A stretch of DNA of 64,000 bases from positions 38,767,430 through 38,831,429 of the forward strand of contig CM056588.1 of assembly GCA_029721435.1 (NCBI GenBank), in the 5' to 3' direction. Made by a program: the position numbers and the translations under genes. Source of the stretch: Gymnothorax reevesii (taxonomy: Eukaryota > Chordata > Actinopteri > Anguilliformes > Muraenidae). The notes below the pieces were generated by a model. That model was not told the origin of the DNA. It did no database searches and saw only the letters and a list, made by a program, of their open reading frames with translations. Positions 47,501 through 56,460 of the stretch are shown piece after piece (the stretch's first letter is position 1; every line of letters begins with the position of its first letter).

Positions 47501-50500
47501 GGGAAGTGCATATGCAACACTTCCTGTGTCCTACTGTTGCTGACATTCAGTAACACAGCCCATTAAACATTCAGTAACCACCATGGCCACTGGACTTTGG
47601 TAATATCTCTGTTCTTTGAGTGTACAGTGGCATCCCTGCCAACTGAACATCGAGAAAAAGCACTACCCTTCAGATGTTCAATAACAGCCCTACTAATTGG
47701 ACACTCAGTAACAGCCCAGACCATTGTACATTCAGTAAAAACATATCCACTGAACATTCAGTTTGGCCAATTACACATTCAATAACTTTCATCCTGCCCA
47801 CAGGATGATTCGCAACAGTTTCTATCAAGCGGCCACAATGAGACTTAATTTTCGAAGCACATTTTCTGGCCTCCTTCATCAATGTCAAGTCAGGAGTGAA
47901 TTTAATGTCACAATACAGGGTCAATCATTTTTCCCTCAAGGAAATGTACACTCAGTAGGTGTTTTTCTTGGGCTGATTGCTTCCCCATGTGCTGATTTAT
48001 ACAGTTACAGTGCTGTCTGGACAACAGAGAAATGTTTTGTGTATGAGCATGCTGAGTGAATAACTCGAATCTGGCAGCTGCATCGCACAGTCTGGCTCTA
48101 AATTGTAGAAAGCGGCAGCGCCTGAGAACTGTAGTTCTGTGTGCCAAAATGCTTTTCCCAGAGGAAAGTCAATGGCTGACGTCACAGTAACATGGTCCAT
48201 GGTTTTGCTACAGTCAATGGTTTCAACCTACTCAACACTTAACAGTCTAAAAAAAACCCTCCGTTGTGATACATTCTTTGCAACAGTGTGCAGTCACCCC
48301 ACTTTTGGGTACTGTTGACAACGCTTTTTATAACATGGTGAGAGGTATTACACCAGTGGTAACCAACCCTGTTCATGGAGATCTATCATCCTGTTGGTTT
48401 TTATTCCAGCCATAACTAAGCTCTCCTGATTTAACAGCTAGGGTTCTGAGCCACTAATTAGTAGAATCAGGCGTTCCAAACGGAGTGTGAAATGAAAACC
48501 TACAGGATGGTAAATCTCAAGGAACAGGGGTGGTTATAATGCCATCAAACAATGAGTAATAGTTTGACCATGGCAGCATTTGAATAGTCGAAAAAAAGTG
48601 TCCTATCATCTAATTCCAAACCATTTTTTCTTAACCTCGATGGAAAGCGTCATGAGGCACAAACCCAATTCCGCAATAGTTGGGACGAAGTGTAAATTGT
48701 GAATAAAATCAAAATGCAATGACTTTCAGATCACGAGCCAATATGTTATTCACAATAGAACATAGATAACATTTTAAATGTTGAAACTGAGATATTTTAC
48801 ATTTTTATCCACAAAATTAGCTTATTTCAAATTTTCTGGCTGCAACAGGTCTCAGAAAAGTTGGGACACAGGCAAAAGAGGGCTGAAAAAGCAATTCATA
48901 TATAGGAGAATCAGCTGAAAAAACATTTAGCAAGTAATTAACTGGCATCAGGTGTGTAACATGATTGGCTACAAAGGGGATGTCTTAGAGAGGCTGAGTC
49001 TTTCAGAAGTAAAGATGGCTAGAGGCTCTCCAACCTGAGAAGGCTTACGTAAAAAAATTGTGGAATACTTTAAAAACAATGTTCCTCAACGTCAAATTTC
49101 AGAGGCTTTGAAGGTGTCATCATCGTCAGTGCATAACATCATCAAAAGATTCAGAGAAACTGGAAAAATCTCTGTGCGTAAGGGACAAGGCCGAAGACCT
49201 TTACTGAATGCCCATGATCTTCGGGCCCTCAGACGCCACTGCATCACTCACCGGCAAGATTCTGTCATTAACATTACTAAATGGGCCCAGGAATACTAAA
49301 ATAAATCACTGTCTGTAAACACAGTCCGCCATGCCATCCACAGATGCCACCCAAAATTCAATCATGCAAAAAGGAAGCCATTGTTGAGCATGATCCAGAA
49401 GTGCCGCCCAGTTCTGTGGACCAAGGCTCATTTAGCCTGTGGTCAGACGAGTCCAAATTTGACATTCTTGTTTGAAATCATGGGCGTTGTGTCCTGCGGG
49501 CTAAAGAGGAGAAAGACCACCCCTCCTGTTATCAGAGTTTAGTTCAAAAGCCAGCATCTCTGATGGTATGGGCATGCATAAGTGCATATGGTGTGGGACG
49601 CTTGCATGTTTTAAAAAGCACCATGAATGCTGAAAGGTATATAAAGGTTTTAGAGCAACAAATGCTCCCCTCCAGACGACATCTATTCCTTGTGTATTTC
49701 AGCAGGACAATGCAAAACCACATACTGCAGCTATTACAACAGTATGGCTTTGTAGTAGAAGAGTCCGTGTGCAGAACTGGCCTGCCCGCAGTCCTGATCT
49801 TTAACAATTGAAAACATTCGGCGCATAATTAACCGAAAAGTCTGTCAAAGGAGACCTAAAACTCTCCAGCAGCTGGAAGCCTGTTTTAAACAAGATTGGA
49901 ACCAAATTCCAATGGCAAAAGTCAAGAAACTTTTCTCCTCAATGCCCAGATGCCTCCACTCTGTGTTAAAAAGAAGAGTGGATACTACACCATGGTAAAC
50001 AGGCCCCCGCCCCAACTTTTTTGAGACCTGCAGCAGTCTTTAAATTTGAAATGAGCTCATTCTGAGGATGAAATTGTAAAATTTCTCAGTTTCAACATTT
50101 GCTATATTATCTCTGTTCTATTGCTAATAAAATACTGGCTGGTATGATTAGAAAGTCATTGTGTTTTGATTTTATCCACAATTAACAATTTGTCCCAACT
50201 ATTTCGGAATTGGGGTTGTAAAATTAAAGGTGTAAAGGGGAATTCAAACGGCTCAGGAAGACAACCGCACAGCTTTGAGAATCCAAATGTTACTTGCATA
50301 TCTTCTTCGTTTTTTTTTCATAATTGGCCAGATGGATGGTTGTCGCTTTAAATATTGCTGCTGCACAATATTGTGGGATTGGGTTATCTCCTTTCTTTTC
50401 GAAAACGATGATTCGGTGTCCTCTATACTTAAGGAGATAAGTTTGGAAGTACTGAAGAGCATTTGCTTTACATTTAAAGAATTCAAACACTTAACTTGGC

Positions 50501-53500
50501 TGCCACTTAAATACTTCCAAGTCATTTTCAAGAAGTTGGCAACTTTACTAAGCTACTTGAACGTAGCCCATGACTTCTTGTTCTGTAATACATGTGCACA
50601 TAAAGCTGCTTTCCACTATCTGCTATCAGATAACACTATAACCCTGTCAAATGTGGTTTAGAGACAGAGAGAGTCATTTTATAGAGTTACATGAGGAACA
50701 GCCCAGGGCAGTGAGGTAGAAGCCTGCAATTGCCTGCCTGTACTCCAGCCTTCCTGCAGCAGAAAGAGAAATCAGACTGAGGAGGCACATGATGGCATAT
50801 GCTGAATAATGTATTTCATCTGAGCACAAATCACTGGTCATTTTTAGTCACGCATCAATCATTCTGATCGAAAGTTAAGCATTGGCAAACTGCTTAAAAA
50901 AATTACCTTTTGGCACAAAAAAGCACTGGTCTGTAAAAGTGTCAAAGGGCTGCAGGTCTTCAATCCAACCGATCAGAAGCACACTTGATACAACTAAGTC
51001 AATCAACTGACCTCAGCCGGCAAAGTTGATCAGTTGCATCAGGTATGCCTTCACTTGATTGGATTGAAAACCTGCAGTCCCTTGGCCCTTTTACGGACCA
51101 GTTTGAGACCCCTGATTCACACCAATGTTTCCCAACCAGGCTGGAGTGCCCCTGCCCCTGCAGTACCCCTGCACTTTAGATGTCTCCCTAATTTAACATG
51201 CCCGATTCAGCTGATCAGCTCATTCATGGAAAAATTGATGAGCTGAACTGTCAGATTGGGAAGATATCTAAAATGTGCAGGGCAGCGGTACCGCTTGTGC
51301 AAGATAGGAAAACACTGGCCCCTGTAACAGAGTCATCGTCAAGACCTTTGTGGTTCTCAGCTTTATCCAGAAAGGGCCAGTGTGTGTGCAGACTTTTGCT
51401 CCAGCCATGCAGTTAAGCACCTTTTTCTACTAATCAACCACAAGAGAGTTTTCTGAAGACCTTGATAAGTATCATGAGGTATGCAACTGTTTAGCTGGAA
51501 TGAAAGACTGCGCATTCACAGGCCTTGACTGGAAAGGTTGAGCGCCTCAGTTGTGGCTAATGAGACCTCGGACATGTGCGAGCATGAGGGTGTGTGCTGT
51601 GAGAATATGGACATATTTTCATATTTCAGCACTCTGCATTACTATAAGACACTAATCCACTGTGCAGAGAGTATATCCCTAAGCTCTATGGAGAGAATTT
51701 CTCTCAGCTTTAAAAAGAGAGTATTTCTCAGCTCTATGTAGAGAGTATCGCTAAGGTGTTATAAGTGAGTAAATCTTACAGCGCTAAGGAGAGAGTATCT
51801 CAAAGCTCAAAGAAGACAGGATATCTCTAGCTCTAAGGAGAAGCATCTCTAGGTATTAAGGAGGAAGCATCTCTAAGCTCTGAGGGATGAGGGTCTCTAA
51901 GTTTTAGGGAGAGAGCATCCCCAAGTTCTATGGAGAGAGCAGCTCTGAGCTCCAAGGAGAGAGTATCTCTAAGTTTAAACGAGAAAGTATCTCTGCGCTC
52001 TAAGGAGAGAGGCTCTAAGAATATCCTCTGCTTACCCTGGGAGGGAGACAACATTAAGCCGTATTGGTGTTCAGAGAAACATTTAAAGGTCAACTTTCCA
52101 ACTTTATATTAAAATATACTCGCATCTCAGCCCTTAGGAACTACCCAGGATTAACTCACTGACTATTCATCCCAATCATTCATGTGCAGTTTAATTTCAG
52201 TATGCGGACATAATGAATGAAATATTTGAGCGTAACAACACACTTATGTAACCTGTGCTGGTACACTGGCCTATTTAATCCAAAATGTTCTGTTATGACA
52301 CATGAATTCATAATAAAACATCTCCATCATCTGCATAATGGTGTGCCTTAAATAACCATTACGTGCGTCGCATCCTGGAACGCCACTGCTTCACAGACTG
52401 CTCCATAGAAATGAAATGCCTGCATTTGGGAAGCGTTTGAATTTTCTCAAATTTTAAAAGCAAAAAAGTGAAAACTGTATGTACAGTGAGCACCATAATT
52501 CATTGGACAGTGATATATTTTTTATTTAGATTCTGTGTTCCAGCACAAGAGTTTGAATGGATCTGAAGAAAATGAAAGTGCAGACTGCAAGCTCTAATTT
52601 GAGAGTATTTTCATTCATATCCAATGAACCGTTTTAATATGATGGCTCCTTTTGTACAGACTCTCCCCATCCCCCATAAATTTGCATGTTATGTGGGGCA
52701 GATATCCATAACACAACCGATTCACAGCGAGCAGGTTGTGGGTTTGAATTCGCCCGGGGGTTTCGCTGTGTGGAGTTTGCATATTCTCCCCGTGGAGTTT
52801 GCGTGGCTTTCCTCTGGGTACTCGGGTTTCCTGCCACAGGCTAATAGTCAGGCTAATTGCAGATTCTAAATTGCCAACAGGCGTGAGTGTGCGCATGAAT
52901 AGTGCGTGAATGTTCTATACATCTTGCAATGGATTGGCGAGCTGTCCAGGGTGTGTCCCTGCCATTCGCCTGTAGTCAGCTGGGATGGGCTCCATCTAGT
53001 GAGGAAGAAGTGGTATAGATGATGGATGGATGGATGTTATTCGCCTGCAGTGGCAGCTGAAAGTCTGTGATGCACAGACACCACTGGGCACTGGGTATCT
53101 TCCCTGGTGATGCTCTTCCAGACCTGTACAGCAGCCATCTTCAGTTCCTGCTTGTTTTGGAGACTTATTGTCATCAGTCTCCTCATTAGCATGGAAAATG
53201 CATGTTCAACTGGCACCAGATCCAGGGACTAACTCGGCAAACTGAGCAACAAAAAAATGCATCACTGTCCTATAAATTACGGCGCTAACTGTACCAAGAA
53301 GAGGAAAAGAGAGTGGAAGCCAGTGATTACTATCCTTGGGTGCAATAAATTACATGACTCATACTTATAGGCTATAATATGGATATTTTCACTGAACGAA
53401 ATATTGAGATAACAATACTCAAGTAGTGTGACACAATGAAACCTGAGCCTTCAGAATGCAGAGTAATCCTTTTCAAAAATGTTTGTCATGTAATTGCTTA

Positions 53501-55912
53501 CATACGCCGAAGTGCATTAGACAGGCACAGGTTTTAATAACCTGCCACAAGATCTAAGGGGCCAGGTCCTGTAAGATGAGGCTGATACTTTACAAAGCTC
53601 TCATGCAGAAGAGTATCAGTCTGCACTAAGCAGACTCATTATCTCTGAACCAGAATACTTTCATTACCTCCAATAAGTCCTAGGGAGCATAATCATCTCC
53701 CGTAACTGGAGAAGAAGAAAAGCCGTTATGTAGAGTAAGGCTCTTTTTATTGGCTGTTAAGTTCAAATGAACCTCTTAGGAGATATTGCTCAAACAATGC
53801 ACCCCCTCCCCACCCCACATACATATCCCAGAATGCCCTGGCAGGTCTCAGAAATAGCACCAAATCACATAAAGGCTCCTGGGTTAATCTCCTCGCTCAT
53901 CATCTCCACAGGCAGTGGACAGCCCTCACGACACTGTCCCTTAATGGAAGAGGCGAGTCAGCTCTGTAACTTATAGCAACCAGGAACCAATAGGAGCAAA
54001 GACGGCGCAGCAACCATGGCAATGGGTCTGCACATGGACAGCAGCAGACAACAGACAGCAATGGTAAGAGCAGTAACACATTCACACAGATACACTCCAA
54101 AACACACACACACAGATACACTCACAAACAAACGCACGCACACACATTCACTCACACTCGCACACATACACACCACACTCATGTGAGCACACAAACAAAC
54201 AGATATTCATACACCGGCACACTCACGTGCACAGAAAAACACACAAGCAGTCACTCACACTAACACAGTTTCACATACGCACAAACAACCATGCACGCAC
54301 ACAAACAGTTATGCAAGCACAGGCATGCACACACACGCACACTAAGAGATAAGAATACACAAGCACACGCGCGCAGAGATGAACACGTACGTTTGCCTGC
54401 GCACACACATCCGCACTCATCTACCTTTACGCATTTACTTTTTTCACTTGCGGAGAAAGCAGTCTGGTAGCAGAAATACTGTTGACGTCATTGAGCACTC
54501 TGAGCGGAATCAAGTGTAAATGATGTACCTACTCTCCTCTGGCTCTACCCAAGGACAAGAACAACGACCACACAAGGAAATAAGTGAGCACTGCCCACGA
54601 AGAGGGCTCTGCATCACGAAGCAGGATTACTGAGCCGACTGTCCACGTATGCTTGCACAGCACCGAGTAAAACTTCATCACCTTAAAACTGGACACTGAC
54701 TCAACACAGACAGTTCAGAGTTTCACTTTCCACCATCCTGCCAACTCAGTAAGTCTCCTTTCTGAAACGGGCCTCTGCTTTTTCCTGCTCATCGTCCCTC
54801 TCGAAGAGCATAAAAGTGTCGTCTTCACTGAATAGCTCTCCTACCTGAGAGAAGCGCTACCTCCAGACTGGTGAATATGAAGAGGCAAGGGAATTGTTTG
54901 TCCCCCCTGAAGCAAAAACCAACCATGGTTCTTCCAGTTAGAAAATGTGAGGTTTCTGTTCCCAAGTTCTTTGAAATGATTCTGAGTAACGTGAAAGGCT
55001 CCCAAGGGGAGAAACCTCCCAACTTCAGGCAATGAAGGATGGGCTCCCATAGGGGGCTTGTTTCCTTCTGAAGTTCCAGTCTTCAGGCTTTCATGGGAGC
55101 TTGAGATCACCTCAGGTGCTGCTTGTTGGCCTCGCGAGGATTTAGAACAGGGTGCATAGTGGATATAAAAAGGTTATTTTCCTTCTCTGAAATTTCAGAT
55201 TTTTAAAATGCAAAGTCAGAAATAACAATGATATTAATATCAGATTCAGTCCCAGCCTTTAATGTGACCTTCCTGTTCAGAACCGGCAAAAAGGATGGGT
55301 GCATAAACTTCTTTATATCAATAGCAAGTGGAGTATTGTGACCAGCCCCTAGTAAAAAAAAATGTTGCGTATGTGAATGAAATCAGGTTTAATTTCTTGA
55401 TTGGCATCTACACAAATTCTTTTTTGGACATCTGTCAGCATCTTGACTAAATAGAAGAAACTGAATATCATGGCCTCCATCAACAATGGAAAGAAAACAG
55501 ATTCCTCGATAAACAAAGAGAAACGTGCATCATAAACACCTACCAGGTGATTGAGGGCTAAACCTAGTGAAGTGGTGAACAAGGCCACTATCTCCGTTAC
55601 GTAGGAGAGACGCCGACCGGTTTCAGGCCCAAGCTCACGTAGGTCAGAGAGTCCAGCCCCCAAAGATCACATACGGTTAAGCTCCCCATCCAAAAACATA
55701 CATGTTTATGAATACAACCACCCAGCTGGCCCAAATAACCACCCCTGTCCTGGTAGGGCTTCCAGTCTGAGCCTACCATCCACCCGCATCTCAGTGTGGC
55801 TCAAGACTGTGTACGTGTGTGTGTGAGCATGTGTGTGTCATTGTACGTGTGTGAGAGCGTGCGTGTGGTCATACCTGTAGGGTATCCAGACAGAGCAGTT
55901 CCGGGCACTCAT
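30751..55912 (-). CDS. tub: Tubby protein gene (11 coding exons placed)
   Basis: TUB is a cytoplasmic, membrane and nuclear adaptor. Its C-terminal tubby barrel binds phosphoinositides, and its N-terminal helix binds the IFT-A complex to carry membrane receptors into cilia (family knowledge). The joined exons give 458 residues. N-terminus: [13 protein letters not shown], then [22 protein letters not shown] (residues about 21-42, IFT-A-binding-type helix and basic signal) and [12 protein letters not shown]. The middle is low complexity: TPKTG repeats, then [13 protein letters not shown]. The tubby domain spans about 205-458, from DEFALRP to the SKLACE end, and is complete. Introns are GT-AG with consistent phases. 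Mammalian TUB is about 506 residues; the stretch between KGKHKG and KGISSS was not found, so one in-frame exon is missing or unrecognised. The N-terminus argues against TULP1-3. Other first exons upstream of 55,912 would not be visible here. Confidence 0.95.
30885..33511 (-). other. tub: tub intron before the last coding exon
   Basis: Open frames here (for example 31,574-31,909 plus) show no recognisable product and do not fit as exons. Loose GATGTTAGGT-type units occur at 31,980-32,090, ahead of the main array at 32,935-33,490. Confidence 0.6.
32935..33490. repeat. 37-40-bp minisatellite in tub intron
   Basis: About 14 degenerate units of the form GATGTTAGGTCAGTGTGTGG followed by TTGGGTTAGGGTGAAG. 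It ends about 20 bp from the donor of exon 10 (33,511). Many units contain GGGTTAGGG. Confidence 0.92.
33512..33683 (-). CDS. tub: tub coding exon 10
   Basis: 172 bp encoding [20 protein letters not shown], then [20 protein letters not shown], then [17 protein letters not shown] and one base. Contains the signature [14 protein letters not shown]. Acceptor CCCTCAG, donor GTGAGT. A minisatellite begins about 20 bp inside the following intron. Confidence 0.98.
33823..33921 (-). CDS. tub: tub coding exon 9
   Basis: 99 bp encoding [19 protein letters not shown], then [14 protein letters not shown], a tubby-domain core with the family signature FKGPRKMSV. Acceptor TTTTAG, donor GTGAGT. Confidence 0.98.
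34602..34716 (-). CDS. tub: tub coding exon 8
   Basis: 115 bp encoding (R)[19 protein letters not shown], then [19 protein letters not shown]. Acceptor TTTGACAG, donor GTAAGC. Phase 2 in, phase 0 out. Confidence 0.97.
35584..35696 (-). CDS. tub: tub coding exon 7
   Basis: 113 bp encoding [20 protein letters not shown], then [17 protein letters not shown] and two bases. Completing GKLR across the junction restores the K-x-R pair that I equate with the phosphoinositide-binding residues of mouse tubby. Acceptor GTGCTGCAG, donor GTGAGA. Confidence 0.96.
36900..37228. mobile_element. AGTATACTT-rich repeat beside tub exon 6
   Basis: Repeated motifs AAGTATACTT and AGTTTACT in both orientations, with a TACTTGAAGTTCACTAATAA segment, look like a MITE or short palindromic repeat. 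It ends about 55 bp from the exon 6 donor. Boundaries are uncertain. Confidence 0.45.
37283..37474 (-). CDS. tub: tub coding exon 6 (start of tubby domain)
   Basis: 192 bp (64 codons) from [10 protein letters not shown] through [21 protein letters not shown] and [23 protein letters not shown]. Acceptor CCCCCAG. The only position that keeps the frame with the next exon is after GGCAAGAAG, which gives a donor GTCTGG that departs from the usual GTRAGT. The frame remains open beyond it for about 43 codons. Confidence 0.9.
38190..38311 (-). CDS. tub: tub coding exon 5 (acidic segment)
   Basis: 122 bp encoding (G)[17 protein letters not shown], then [19 protein letters not shown], matching the acidic and serine-rich segment of TUB. 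It joins exon 4 in the same phase (1). Mammalian TUB has some 50 further residues before GISSS, which are not seen here. Donor GTACAG. Confidence 0.92.
39775..40090. repeat. About 145-bp direct duplication in tub intron
   Basis: TTATCGTGTGTGATAGGATT with GATGGCAGCCGTGGTGGCCATATTG (39,843 on) recurs at about 39,988, with TGATCGCGGTTAAAATC and AGGGTCCATCCTT in both copies. It is preceded by AACCTCCGCCAAGGCAG, which resembles the CCTCCTTGGTGGAGGT tail of the element at 5,617-7,150. Possibly a relative of that class. Confidence 0.7.
40285..40795 (-). mobile_element. LINE relic (region between endonuclease and RT)
   Basis: The minus strand encodes, with one stop, [20 protein letters not shown], then [20 protein letters not shown], then [20 protein letters not shown], then [16 protein letters not shown]. 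This pattern (WMT..I...[19 protein letters not shown]) is the linker before the reverse transcriptase in L2/CR1/Rex-type LINEs. The flanking domains are absent. Confidence 0.78.
40808..41085 (-). mobile_element. tRNA-derived SINE (minus strand)
   Basis: Read on the minus strand from 41,085: GGGAGACGTGGTTGCGCAGTGG (A-box-like), then GGTCCTGAGTTCAAGCCCCG (B box GTTCAAGCC). The non-tRNA body runs on towards 40,808. It interrupts the sequence next to the LINE relic. Confidence 0.7.
41803..41828. repeat. CATAG pentanucleotide microsatellite
   Basis: About five ATAGC units, 8-33 bases inside the intron from the exon 4 donor of tub. Confidence 0.85.
41836..42012 (-). CDS. tub: tub coding exon 4 (low-complexity)
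   Basis: 177 bp from (V)[15 protein letters not shown] to KEGKGKHKG. The middle has imperfect 18-bp repeats encoding [18 protein letters not shown], which replace the alanine-rich linker of mammals. Acceptor CCCCAG, donor GTTAGC; a CATAG microsatellite begins just inside the intron. Confidence 0.9.
42519..42550. repeat. (GA)n microsatellite
   Basis: About 15 uninterrupted GA units in a tub intron. Confidence 0.9.
43921..44083 (-). CDS. tub: tub coding exon 3
   Basis: 163 bp encoding [15 protein letters not shown] through [12 protein letters not shown] to CCTVYQ and one base. It contains the KKKRQ basic cluster taken as the nuclear signal in mammalian tubby. Its acceptor (GTTACAG) follows directly on a (TG)n tract of roughly 500 bp. 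The length is not a multiple of three, so skipping would shift the frame. Donor GTGAGC. Confidence 0.95.
44101..44628. repeat. (AC)n compound microsatellite at tub exon 3 acceptor
   Basis: Over 500 bp of AC repeats with interspersed ACTC, ACGC and ATAC variants, giving short higher-order patterns. On the gene strand it is (TG)n. It ends 17 bases before the exon 3 boundary (44,084), so it takes the place of most of the polypyrimidine tract. The open frames across it are artefacts of the repeat. Confidence 0.95.
45383..45598. mobile_element. hAT-type MITE in tub intron
   Basis: Inverted ends CAGGGGTAGGGAACCCTGGT and the complement of GGAGCAGGGTTCCCTGGCA. The left terminus is the common hAT CAGGGGTNGGNAACCCTGGTCC form. 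About 215 bp, no coding capacity. Confidence 0.78.
46799..46850 (-). CDS. tub: tub coding exon 2
   Basis: Encodes (S)[17 protein letters not shown], part of the conserved N-terminal helix. 52 bp; acceptor CTCTGCAG, donor GTGAGT, ends in phase 0. Intron 1, upstream, is about 9 kb and repeat-rich. Confidence 0.93.
46995..47425. repeat. GTGAGA-rich degenerate tandem repeat
   Basis: Irregular GAGAGTGA/GTGACAGTGA units over about 430 bp in tub intron 1, close to exon 2. The minus-strand 143-codon frame here (HSLSHS-type protein) is a by-product of the repeat. Confidence 0.85.
47555..47800. repeat. ACATTCAGTAA degenerate repeat
   Basis: Roughly nine spaced copies of ACATTCAGTAACA-like motifs followed by GCCCANNCCANTGG-like segments, 20-45 bp apart; heavily degenerate. 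Confidence 0.6.
48355..48543. mobile_element. hAT-type MITE in tub intron 1
   Basis: Inverted ends: CAGTGGTAACCAACCCTGTTC at the left against the complement of GGAACAGGGGTGGTTATAATG at the right, with a further matching ATCCTGT block inside. About 190 bp, non-coding. Confidence 0.72.
48660..50218 (+). mobile_element. Tc1-like element C in tub intron 1
   Basis: Ends AAACCCAATTCCGCAATAGTT and the complement of CAACCCCAATTCCGAAATAG, with TA at 50,219-50,220. The left TA is decayed. It is closely related to element B (14,656-16,887) but lacks the nested insertion. It lies antisense to tub. About 1.56 kb with one decayed transposase. Confidence 0.92.
49015..49998 (+). pseudogene. Tc1-like transposase of element C
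   Basis: MARGSPT start, then [20 protein letters not shown] with helix-turn-helix [20 protein letters not shown]. It stops after WAQEY (49,299). The SDESKFDI block survives in another frame near 49,445 and a QQDNAKPH block near 49,703. The catalytic glutamate region is damaged (SPDL then a stop where SPIEN is expected). It ends near TPW before TAA. Several stops and shifts; not functional. Confidence 0.88.
50925..51113. mobile_element. Palindromic MITE (first of an adjacent pair)
   Basis: CACTGGTCTGTAAAAGTGTC with GGGCTGCAGGTCTTCAATCC recurs inverted near 51,055-51,110 (complement of GGATTGAAAACCTGCAGTCC and of CCTTTTACGGACCAGTTTG). About 190 bp. Confidence 0.78.
51118..51325. mobile_element. 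Palindromic MITE (second of an adjacent pair)
   Basis: AATGTTTCCCAACCAGGCTG at the left and AAGATAGGAAAACACTGG at the right are imperfect inverted ends of the hAT CAGTGTTTCCC type. The centre is palindromic around CAGCTGATCAGCTCATTCA and GATGAGCTGAACTG. It abuts the preceding MITE. Confidence 0.65.
51660..52020. repeat. About 26-29-bp minisatellite
   Basis: About 13 degenerate units of the form GAGAGTATCTCTAAGCTCTAAG followed by GAGA, in tub intron 1. Confidence 0.9.
52480..53275. mobile_element. Dispersed repeat interrupted by a SINE-like insertion
   Basis: 52,680-53,038 resembles a widespread teleost repeat (GTGTGGAGTTTGCATATTCTCC, ATGGATTGGCGAGCTGTCCAGG, TCAGCTGGGATGGGCTCCA) ending in the tail GATGGATGGATGGATG. 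The flanks (ACCATAATTCATTGGACAG before; CCTGGTGATGCTCTTCCAGACC after) look like two halves of another dispersed fish repeat. Family names are not assigned. Confidence 0.55.
54085..54420. repeat. Degenerate CA-rich tract
   Basis: Interrupted ACACAC/ACGCAC/ACTCAC sequence in tub intron 1. Open frames across it are artefacts. Confidence 0.8.
55875..55912 (-). CDS. tub: tub coding exon 1 (start codon)
   Basis: Encodes [12 protein letters not shown] plus two bases of the next codon. Mammalian TUB reads WIPYSVLDDEG at this point and the join to the exon at 46,799 restores WIPYS. The ATG has A at -3 (GAACATGAG). Donor GTATGA. Confidence 0.88.
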
Positions 55913-56460
55913 GTTCCAGTGCACCCCTAAGTTTTCGGAGGACTCAACAGGACGGCCGAAAGCAGAGATGGGCAGGGTGCGAAACGATGTTGGAAAGAGC
56001 CCGTGTAACCATCCTGTAATCTCCCTCCCTCCCTCGCGGAAAGCCCTGGAACCGTGCCGTTTCTCCCTCTCTCTCTCTCTCTTGCTCGCTCTCTCTCTCT
56101 CTTCAAGAGAACCCCAGCTCCCTCTGTCTCAGTGCAGGGGAACCCAGGTGCTAAGCAGTCCCTTCTTAGATCCGGCTCAGAGACACTGTGCAGTCACAAC
56201 TGATCATGAAACACACTCTCTCCCCCTGCACTCTCTCCCCTTATCATGCACTCCTGTGTGTACGTGAGTGTGCCCTCTTGTATGTCCTCCGCTGCTCTCT
56301 TGCCTCTCCCTGCTTCTTTCTAAATCTCTACAATCGCTCCCTCTCTTCAATTCTCCCTCTCTCTCCATCTCTCCCCCTCCTCTCTCTCCCTCTCCATCAT
56401 TTCTCTCCCTCTCTCTCTCCAATCAGTGCCTCTCCATCTCTCTCTTGTTAAAGTCTCACA
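55913..56460 (-). promoter_or_regulatory. tub: tub 5' flank, GA-rich on the gene strand
   Basis: Lies directly upstream of the tub start codon. It contains two pyrimidine-rich blocks on the plus strand (56,066-56,104 and 56,335-56,430; GAGA on the gene strand). It probably covers 5' untranslated sequence and promoter, but no TATA box or start site can be fixed. Confidence 0.4.
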
